Shown: in pieces, positions 1 through 4,311 of the stretch
Numbering within the stretch: position 1 is the first letter of the stretch
How the letters are laid out: every line of letters begins with the position of its first letter
Source: Polyangiaceae bacterium
Lineage (GTDB): Bacteria > Myxococcota > Polyangia > Polyangiales > Polyangiaceae
Assembly (NCBI GenBank): GCA_025936205.1
Contig: JAICTU010000523.1
Span: 1-6,092, forward strand
Reading direction: 5' to 3'
DNA: 6,092 nucleotides
The notes under the pieces: generated by a model
The model's input: only the letters and a program-made list of their open reading frames with translations
Databases searched by the model: none
What the model was told of the DNA's origin: nothing
Position numbers and translations under genes: made by a program

Positions 1-464
1 AGCATCAGGCCGTCGAGCACCCCTGCGGGGCGCGGCGGACAGCCGGGGATGTAGACGTCACAGGGGATGAGCTTGTCGATCCCCGCGACCGTCGCGTCGT
101 TGTCGTAGAAGCCGCCGCAGGAGGCGCACGTGCCGAAGGCCATGACCCACTTGGGCTCCGCCATCTGATCGTAGATGCGCTTCAAGATCGGCGCCTGGCG
201 CTGGGTGATGGTGCCCACGACCCAGAGCAGATCGCTCTGCCGGGGCGAGAACCGCGGGATCTCCGAGCCGAAGCGCGAGAGATCGTAACGCGGGCTCGTG
301 ACTCCCATGAACTCCATGCCGCAGCACGCGGTCACGAACGGGCACATGAAGAGCGAATACTTCTGCGCCCAGGCCAGCAAGTCCTTCAACCGTGTCGTCG
401 CGAAGCCATCCACCACGATGGGTTGCATGACTTCCGCCGACTTCTTGGGGGTTAGCTCTCCCAT
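1..464 (-). CDS. nuoB: NADH-quinone oxidoreductase subunit B (complex I, N2 cluster subunit), 3' end outside window
   Basis: NuoB sits in the peripheral arm of respiratory complex I, next to the membrane, and carries the terminal [4Fe-4S] cluster N2 that passes electrons to quinone. The visible 154 residues contain the family signatures: the tandem Cys in TACCGMEFM, YDLSRFG, SPRQSDLL, YDQMAEPKWV, GTCASCGG and IPGCPPRP. The N2 ligands are Cys47, Cys48, Cys113 and Cys142 when counting from the ATG at 464. I chose that start because AAAGGGG lies 7 nt upstream and because it gives an N-terminal length like other NuoB proteins. It overlaps the nuoA stop by 13 bp. An in-frame ATG at 428 (GGCGG 5 nt upstream) is the alternative and would remove 12 residues. 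Extra Cys at 41, 116 and 135 are not standard ligands. The gene is the second of a minus-strand nuo operon; the C-terminus and presumably nuoC lie past base 1. Identity is very secure, the start less so. Confidence 0.95.
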   Translation of the reverse strand, partial: MGELTPKKSAEVMQPIVVDGFATTRLKDLLAWAQKYSLFMCPFVTACCGMEFMGVTSPRYDLSRFGSEIPRFSPRQSDLLWVVGTITQRQAPILKRIYDQMAEPKWVMAFGTCASCGGFYDNDATVAGIDKLIPCDVYIPGCPPRPAGVLDGLM

Positions 465-811
465 TCGAGGGCCCCTTTCTTCCAGCAGTAGACCAGGGCG
501 ATCAAGAGCGAGCTGATGAACGCCAACATACTGACGAAGCCCGTCCAGCCGAGCGTCTTGAACAAGGCGGCCCACGGATACATGAAGACCACCTCGATAT
601 CGAAAACCACGAACAGGATCGCGGTGAGGTAGAACTTCACGCTCATCTTTGCGTGGCCCGAGCCCTCGCTGTCATTGCCGCACTCGAACGGCATGACCTT
701 TCCGGGCGTGGGGTTTTTCGGCCCGAGGAAGTGGCCGGCGCAATACATGCCGGCACAGATCACGAGCGCGACCCCGAACATGAAGAACATCGGTAGGTAC
801 TGCGCGAGCAT
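452..811 (-). CDS. nuoA: NADH-quinone oxidoreductase subunit A (complex I membrane subunit)
   Basis: NuoA (ND3 homologue) is a small integral membrane subunit of complex I at the junction of the membrane arm and the quinone cavity. The 119-residue product has the usual length and three hydrophobic segments at about 5-26, 59-79 and 89-110. The loop after helix 1 carries GPKNP and PFECG (residues 41-45); its Cys44 matches the ND3 loop cysteine known from the active/deactive transition in mitochondria. Helix 2 contains KFYLTAILFVVFDIEVVFMYPWA, written here as its key parts KFYL, FDIEVVF and YPWA, with the conserved acidic Asp71 and Glu73 needed for proton-pump coupling in E. coli NuoA. The ATG at 811 is the only plausible start, although its Shine-Dalgarno (ACGGACG) is poor. 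It is the first gene of the nuo operon, with its own promoter about 170 bp upstream and nuoB overlapping its stop. Confidence 0.96.
   Translation of the reverse strand: MLAQYLPMFFMFGVALVICAGMYCAGHFLGPKNPTPGKVMPFECGNDSEGSGHAKMSVKFYLTAILFVVFDIEVVFMYPWAALFKTLGWTGFVSMLAFISSLLIALVYCWKKGALEWES
472..478 (-). promoter_or_regulatory. Ribosome binding site supporting the upstream nuoB start
   Basis: On the minus strand AAAGGGG (partial match to AAGGAGG) ends 7 nt before the ATG at 464-462, inside the 3' end of nuoA. It favours the overlapping nuoB start and translational coupling to nuoA. The competing ATG at 428 has GGCGG 5 nt upstream, so the choice is not settled. Confidence 0.45.
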
Positions 812-987
812 CGTCCGTCTGTGGTTGTGGGGCAGCGAGCGGGAGGTCCGAGCCCGCAGGGAGCATCCCTCGGCACTCGGGCGCGGGCGCCCGGCACGAC
901 GTGCCCGGCGCGACCGCGAAACGAAAAAGGCAACCGCAACAGCGCTCCGGCTGCAAAAAAGCCGAAAAATGCCGCTGTTTCGAGCGC
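812..987 (-). other. Probable untranslated leader of the nuo operon, with hairpins; no gene seen
   Basis: This is the leader expected if transcription starts near 981 from the promoter at 988-1016. I see no credible protein gene here. It has several inverted repeats: AGGGA-GCA-TCCCT at 858-870 (perfect 5-bp stem); CGGGCGC-GG-GCGCCCG at 878-893 (perfect 7-bp arms); a longer imperfect palindrome at 887-911 centred on GGCACG-A-CGTGCC; and CGGCT-N7-AGCCG at 948-964 with a T-rich loop on the transcript strand. The second and third share bases 887-893, so they cannot form together. In DNA this rich in GC such stems arise easily, so function is only a possibility. No T-run follows any stem, so none looks like a complete intrinsic terminator. 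Confidence 0.4.
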
Positions 988-1016
988 TTGATAGTTCTTT
1001 GGCCGAGCCCTGTCAA
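988..1016 (-). promoter_or_regulatory. Predicted sigma-70-type promoter for nuoA-nuoB
   Basis: On the minus strand the -35 hexamer is TTGACA (1016-1011, perfect consensus), then a 17-bp spacer, then TATCAA (993-988, four of six matches to TATAAT). Optimal spacing plus a full -35 match is uncommon by chance in such GC-rich sequence. A start about 7 bp past the -10, near 981, would give a 5' leader of about 170 nt before the nuoA ATG. The site lies 174 bp outside the TPR gene stop, so nuo can be transcribed independently of that gene. Confidence 0.6.
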
Positions 1017-1023
1017 TGACAGG
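1009..1023. promoter_or_regulatory. Perfect 15-bp palindrome over the nuo -35 box, candidate operator
   Basis: CCTGTCAATGACAGG has two perfect 7-bp arms around a single central A. It contains the whole TTGACA -35 hexamer of the predicted nuoA promoter. A dimeric regulator bound here would block RNA polymerase, so a repressor site is the simplest reading. I cannot name the regulator: the arms (CTGTCA/TGACAG) do not match an operator I can assign confidently. The palindrome itself is seen directly; its function is inferred. Confidence 0.4.
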
Positions 1024-1147
1024 TGGGGGCCCGACGGTCGACGGCTCCCGAAGCGACTCTCGAAGCTTCTAAAGGACTGGCCACGCGAACTTGCCGCGCA
1101 CTGCGTCAGCGTCCAGGCAATCCGGCGTCAGCCCCAACCGACGGGGA

Positions 1148-2245
1148 TCAGCCAACGAGGTCCCGCCAGGGCTGGAGCACCCCCGCGAGACGCTCTTCGA
1201 CCCGACGCCGCACGTCCGCCACGGCCGCCTCCTCCAAGCCGGAACGGCGCGCCTCTTCGACGGCTCCGAGGGCAGCGAGGAACCTCCCCCGCTCCAGAAA
1301 TGCTTCAGAAAGTCGGGGCCACACCGACGCCGAGCCCAGCATCGCGGCGCGCCGCAAGGGCCCGATCGCCTCGCCGTGCCGGCGCTCGGCCAACAAAGCC
1401 GAGCCGAGCCGCTCGTAAATCTGCGCGGCAACCGCCGTGTCCCCCGCATACTGAACCGCCAGCCGCAAGATCTCCTCGGCCTGGCTGGCCTCCCCGAGGG
1501 CCGAGCATGATGACCCCAGCAGGCCCAAAGCGTGCGCCAGCGTCCCGCGCGTATCAGGGGGTAGAGCTTGGGCCTCTGGAGTACGGAGAAAGATGGTCAG
1601 CGCCGCGGGCCAGGTGCCCAGCAATTCCTTGACCCCCGCATAGTCGCGGCGACCAAACAAGCCCTCTGCCTGCGCCACGTGGCTGAGGTCGATGGCGTTG
1701 CGCGTCTCGGGGCGCGCCACGTGGTTCAACTCGGCGCGCACCCGCTCGCGCAGATTGCTCCGGAACTCGTCCAGGCTGGAGGCGTGCTCGATGCTGTCGC
1801 AGGTGAACTTGAGCTGAGCCTCACCGTTCTCGAAGGTCAACTCCTGCAACGACAGCCCGTAGAGGGGAGCCAGCAGCAGGAACTGGGGACCGATGAAGTG
1901 CTGGATGGCCTCGGCGTCTTGCTCGCGCTGAGGCGGTGGCCCGTGCTGCGCGTCCAGGAGCAAGGCAGAAACGAGGCGCCGCTGGAAGTCGGCGAGCGGC
2001 AAGCGCTCGGCATCCTCGTTCGAACTTTCGTTCGCTCCGACGGTAAAGTCGACTAGCGTGTTCTCGGGATGGCGGCGATCGACGGTCAGGGCCGTGATGC
2101 GCGCCCCCGTGATCAGAGAAAACGCGAAGAAGCGCTCCCCCAAGATGTCGCAAAGTGCCTGGAAGCTCGAGACGGTTTGCCCGACCCGATCGAACCAACC
2201 GTCCGTGCGAACTAGATCGAGCGAGATCGAACGGGGTTGGGGCAT
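1148..2245 (-). CDS. TPR-repeat protein with an unassigned N-terminal region
   Basis: The 365-residue product is not a family I recognise. Residues about 1-175 are mixed alpha/beta in appearance (ISLDLVRTDGWFDR, ITALTVDRR, NTLVDFTVG, FLLLAPLYGLSLQELTF) and may form one domain. From about 190 the chain is helical with TPR-like pairs near 190-224, 233-267, 272-305 and 306-338; the last three show the spacing of small and aromatic residues expected of TPRs (e.g. YERLGSALLAERRHGEAI). No signal peptide or membrane segment is visible, so it is probably cytoplasmic and protein-binding. I prefer the ATG at 2245: an in-frame ATG at 2317 would add 24 codons, but those have only about half G/C in third positions against much more in the body, and overlap the divergent regulatory region. 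Neither start has a convincing ribosome site. It lies upstream of nuoA on the same strand, 336 bp away, and is divergent from mutY. Confidence 0.8.
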   Translation of the reverse strand: MPQPRSISLDLVRTDGWFDRVGQTVSSFQALCDILGERFFAFSLITGARITALTVDRRHPENTLVDFTVGANESSNEDAERLPLADFQRRLVSALLLDAQHGPPPQREQDAEAIQHFIGPQFLLLAPLYGLSLQELTFENGEAQLKFTCDSIEHASSLDEFRSNLRERVRAELNHVARPETRNAIDLSHVAQAEGLFGRRDYAGVKELLGTWPAALTIFLRTPEAQALPPDTRGTLAHALGLLGSSCSALGEASQAEEILRLAVQYAGDTAVAAQIYERLGSALLAERRHGEAIGPLRRAAMLGSASVWPRLSEAFLERGRFLAALGAVEEARRSGLEEAAVADVRRRVEERLAGVLQPWRDLVG

Positions 2246-2350
2246 GGCGCCAAGTTGGAGAATGGCACGGAACGCACGTACGTTCAAAGAACAACCGATT
2301 TCTCCGTCAGCGAGCATCAGCCTCGCGGCGCGCCGCCGATCGTCAAAAGC
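2246..2350. promoter_or_regulatory. Divergent intergenic region between the TPR gene and mutY
   Basis: This 105-bp stretch is less GC-rich than the flanking genes and must carry the signals for both. On the minus strand TTGAAC (2287-2282) is followed at 17 bp by CATTCT (2264-2259), a weak promoter candidate for the TPR gene with only three of six -10 matches. I see no strong promoter towards mutY and no clear Shine-Dalgarno before its ATG. The region contains the GAAC/GTTC inverted repeats listed separately. If the TPR protein starts at 2317 instead, most of this region would be coding. Confidence 0.4.
2270..2292. repeat. Overlapping GAAC/GTTC inverted repeats, candidate operator
   Basis: GAACGCACGTACGTTC (2270-2285) is a 16-bp palindrome with one mismatched pair. 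Its right half also forms GTTC-AAA-GAAC (2282-2292), so three half-sites lie within 23 bp between divergent genes. GAAC/GTTC words occur in some SOS boxes, but the spacing here (8 bp between half-sites, then 3) does not match the Gram-positive (4 bp) or alphaproteobacterial direct-repeat forms. A regulator site is possible but unproven. Confidence 0.35.
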
Positions 2351-3640
2351 ATGACGCGCCGATTATTGCAGGGACAGCCCGCACCGCCATTGTTGCGGGG
2401 ACACCCCGCGCCCCGAGCGCGACGCACCTCGCCTTACACCCGGCAGCCACCCGCAGGCGGCGCGCTGGAGAGCGCCGCTGCTCTTCGCTCGGGCAGCCCT
2501 GGGGGCAGCGAGAGCGCGCCCGAGCGCGGCGCGCCGGCCTTTACTGCCCCTACCCAGGAGCTGTGTCGGAGCATCCAGTCTGTGCTGCTGAGCTGGTACA
2601 GCCGGAGGCGCCGCGATTTGCCCTGGCGCGGCACCCGCGACCCCTACTGCATCTGGGTGAGCGAGATCATGCTGCAGCAGACGCGCGTGCAAGCCGTGGT
2701 CGGCTATTATGAACGCTGGCTCCAGCGCTTCCCGAACGTGGAGGCCCTGGCACGAGCCGACGGGGAAGACGTGCTGCGTGCCTGGGAGGGCCTCGGGTAC
2801 TACTCGCGCGCCCGCAATCTCCAGCGCGCTGCCCAGCGCGTGGTGGCCGAACACGGCGGGCGCCTGCCGCGCTCGATCGAGCAGTTGCGAGCCCTCCCCG
2901 GCATCGGCCCCTACTCCGCCGGTGCCATCGCCAGCATCGCGTTCGACGCCGACGAGCCCGTGGTCGACGGCAATGTGATCCGCGTGCTGACCCGCATCTT
3001 CGGCTTGCGGGGCAATCCGCGCCGTGGCCCTCTCGCCGGACAGCTCTGGCAACTCGCGCGGCTGCTGCTGCCCAGCGGCAAAGCAGCCGACTTCAATCAG
3101 GCGCTGATGGAGCTCGGCGCAACTGTCTGTACGCCGCGCGGCGCGCGCTGCACCGACTGCCCCGTGGCACGCCAGTGCCGGGCGCTGGCGCTGGACAGCG
3201 TCGAGGCATTTCCGGAATCGCCGCCGCGACCTGCGCTGACCGAGGAGCGACGGGCGGTGGCCGTCATCGCCCGGCGCGGCCAGTTGTTGATGCTGCGCGC
3301 AGCACCCGAGGCCGTGCGCTGGGCGGGCATGTGGCAGTTCCCCGATCTAAAGCTGGCGGCGGACGAGCCCGCGGTGACGCGCCTGCCCCAAGCCATCGCT
3401 GAAAGTACGGGGGTCGAGATCGCGCTCGGCGAACACTTCTACAGCCTGGAGCACCACGTGACGCGCTTTCGCATCCAGATCGAGGTGTACCGGGCGCAGG
3501 CGGTCAGCGGCCGCGCGCGCGCGCGGGATGGCTCGGAGCTGCGTTGGTGCGCCCCGCATCTGCTCTCGACGCTGGCGATGCCGCTCTCCCACCGCAAGAT
3601 CGCTCGCGCCCTCACGGCCAGCGAGGAATCGGGAACATGA
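2351..3640 (+). CDS. mutY: A/G-specific adenine DNA glycosylase MutY
   Basis: MutY removes adenine mispaired with 8-oxoguanine, preventing G:C to T:A mutations after oxidative damage. The 429-residue product has the HhH-GPD glycosylase fold from about 78: DLPWRGTRDPY, SEIMLQQTRV with catalytic Glu105, the hairpin LPGIGPYSAG (182-191), and VVDGNVIRVLTR with Asp206. The [4Fe-4S] ligands Cys260, Cys267, Cys270 and Cys276 have the MutY spacing C-X6-C-X2-C-X5-C. A C-terminal NUDIX-like recognition domain (about 300-420) includes RWAGMWQFP and HHVTRFRI, where other MutYs carry a loop usually written F-S-H. About 75 Pro/Ala/Arg/Gly-rich residues precede the catalytic domain, which family members usually lack; their third-position GC is coding-like from about 2400 on. 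The ATG at 2351 is the best start, since the reading frame's earlier ATG at 2237 would run into the TPR gene; TTG at 2390 or 2393 is possible. The stop overlaps the next start. Confidence 0.95.
   Translation: MTRRLLQGQPAPPLLRGHPAPRARRTSPYTRQPPAGGALESAAALRSGSPGGSESAPERGAPAFTAPTQELCRSIQSVLLSWYSRRRRDLPWRGTRDPYCIWVSEIMLQQTRVQAVVGYYERWLQRFPNVEALARADGEDVLRAWEGLGYYSRARNLQRAAQRVVAEHGGRLPRSIEQLRALPGIGPYSAGAIASIAFDADEPVVDGNVIRVLTRIFGLRGNPRRGPLAGQLWQLARLLLPSGKAADFNQALMELGATVCTPRGARCTDCPVARQCRALALDSVEAFPESPPRPALTEERRAVAVIARRGQLLMLRAAPEAVRWAGMWQFPDLKLAADEPAVTRLPQAIAESTGVEIALGEHFYSLEHHVTRFRIQIEVYRAQAVSGRARARDGSELRWCAPHLLSTLAMPLSHRKIARALTASEESGT
2371..2412 (+). repeat. Imperfect 27-bp-period direct repeat in the mutY N-terminal extension
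   Basis: GGGACAGCCCGCACC (2371-2385) recurs as GGGACACCCCGCGCC (2398-2412) with 13 of 15 bases the same. The offset is 27 bp, nine codons, so the encoded GQPAP and GHPAP repeat in frame. This suggests a small in-frame duplication contributed to the extension. Confidence 0.5.
3512..3525 (+). repeat. (CG)7 dinucleotide tract inside mutY
   Basis: Seven uninterrupted CG units encode part of GRARARDG (residues 387-394), a linker between two strands of the C-terminal recognition domain. Loss or gain of one unit would shift the frame and remove the last 35 or so residues of MutY. Alternating CG is also a classical Z-DNA-prone sequence. The tract is directly visible; any role is speculative. Confidence 0.6.
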
Positions 3641-4284
3641 ACCGTCGGTCGCTCCAGCCCGGACTGGGCAGAGTCGCGCAGATCGTGGTGGGCGCACTGC
3701 TCTTTGTGACCCTGCTGATCGTTGGGATCGGCGCTCTGCTGCCTCGCAACTGGCAGGTCGAAGAGTCGATCTTGATCAATGCACCCGCCGGCGCCGTGCA
3801 CGCCTGGGTCGGTGATCTGCGACGCTGGCCGCGCTGGGCGCAGTGGAACCAAGCAGAGCTCTGGCCACAGAACCAGGTGAGCGACCCGAGTACGGGCCCG
3901 GGCGCGACACTGCGCTGGTACGGTCGAGCGAGCAGTCACGGCGACCTGGCCAGCGGCGAGACCCGAATCGTGCGCAGCGATCCGGCCGAAGGCGTCTGGT
4001 TTGAGAGCCACACGCAGGGCGGGGACGCCTCCGAGGCGAGCGTGCGTTACAGCGAACGACCAGGAGTGACCCTCGTGACCTGGCTGGATCGCGGTCGCCT
4101 CCCCCCGATCGTCGGCGGGCTATTTCTCGACCAGTTTCAGAAGCGCCTGCACGATCACATGTCGACCGGGCTGGAGCGCTTGAAGGACCTGGTCGAATCC
4201 GAGCGCAGGACGGCACCATCCGCCGCCTCGCTCAGCGCTCGCGCCGTACCGGCGCCCGCCGCAGCGGACGCCGGAACCCCCTGA
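3637..4284 (+). CDS. Membrane-anchored SRPBCC (START/Bet v1-like, polyketide cyclase-type) protein
   Basis: The 215-residue product begins with a short basic stretch and one hydrophobic helix at about 15-35, a likely membrane anchor or uncleaved signal. It is followed by a domain of about 150 residues with the features of the SRPBCC superfamily: VEESILINAPAGAVHAWVGDL, reduced here to its key parts ILINAPAGAVHAWV and LRRWPRWAQWN, then GPGATLRWYG, ETRIV, VTLVTWLDRG and a long C-terminal helix (about 160-190). Such domains hold hydrophobic ligands in a deep cavity; the ligand here cannot be predicted. An Ala/Pro tail (about 192-215) looks disordered. The start at 3637 overlaps the mutY stop as ATGA, with GAGGA 9 nt upstream, so the two genes are probably one transcript with coupled translation. 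It converges on aceE. Family assignment is good; biological role unknown. Confidence 0.85.
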   Translation: MNRRSLQPGLGRVAQIVVGALLFVTLLIVGIGALLPRNWQVEESILINAPAGAVHAWVGDLRRWPRWAQWNQAELWPQNQVSDPSTGPGATLRWYGRASSHGDLASGETRIVRSDPAEGVWFESHTQGGDASEASVRYSERPGVTLVTWLDRGRLPPIVGGLFLDQFQKRLHDHMSTGLERLKDLVESERRTAPSAASLSARAVPAPAAADAGTP

Positions 4285-4286
4285 GC

Positions 4287-4309
4287 CTGCGGCCCCCCCC
4301 CGGGCGCAG
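4287..4309. terminator. Weak hairpin in the 27-bp convergent gap, possible bidirectional terminator
   Basis: CTGCG (4287-4291) pairs with CGCAG (4305-4309), and a run of nine C (4293-4301) can pair further with GGG (4302-4304). It lies between the stops of the SRPBCC gene (+) and aceE (-), where a shared terminator would be expected. No T-run follows on either strand, so it is not a standard Rho-independent terminator; transcript ends may instead depend on Rho or on the facing transcription. Confidence 0.3.
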
Positions 4310-4311
4310 AC

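Noticed and set aside
1103..1132. GCGTCAGC direct repeat (1103-1110 and 1125-1132)
   Set aside because: Only two copies of 8 bp at 22-bp spacing, with no promoter beside them; compatible with chance.
1134..1145. CCCC-N7-GGGG inverted repeat just after the TPR gene stop, as a terminator
   Set aside because: The stem is only 4 bp and no T-run follows on the minus strand.
901..1632. Long plus-strand reading frame opposite the TPR gene and nuo leader
   Set aside because: Arg/Pro/Ala-rich low-complexity translation, antisense to a gene with better codon use; typical of high-GC DNA.
2270..2285. Calling the palindrome a LexA/SOS box
   Set aside because: Half-site spacing of 8 bp does not match GAAC-N4-GTTC or GTTC-N7-GTTC, so only a generic operator is proposed.
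2246..2317. Extension of the TPR protein to the ATG at 2317
   Set aside because: The 24 added codons have about 50% G/C in third positions, unlike the body, and the region fits a divergent promoter better. It remains a possible alternative because GAGG lies 3 nt upstream.
2237..2350. N-terminal extension of mutY to the ATG at 2237
   Set aside because: It would overlap the start of the divergent TPR gene and the intergenic palindromes, and the extra residues show no domain.
2363..3052. Minus-strand reading frame of 229 codons inside mutY
   Set aside because: Shadow of mutY; the plus strand encodes all catalytic and cluster residues.
3439..4011. Minus-strand reading frame of 190 codons opposite the 3' end of mutY and the SRPBCC gene
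   Set aside because: No recognisable domain, and it spans two well-supported genes on the other strand.
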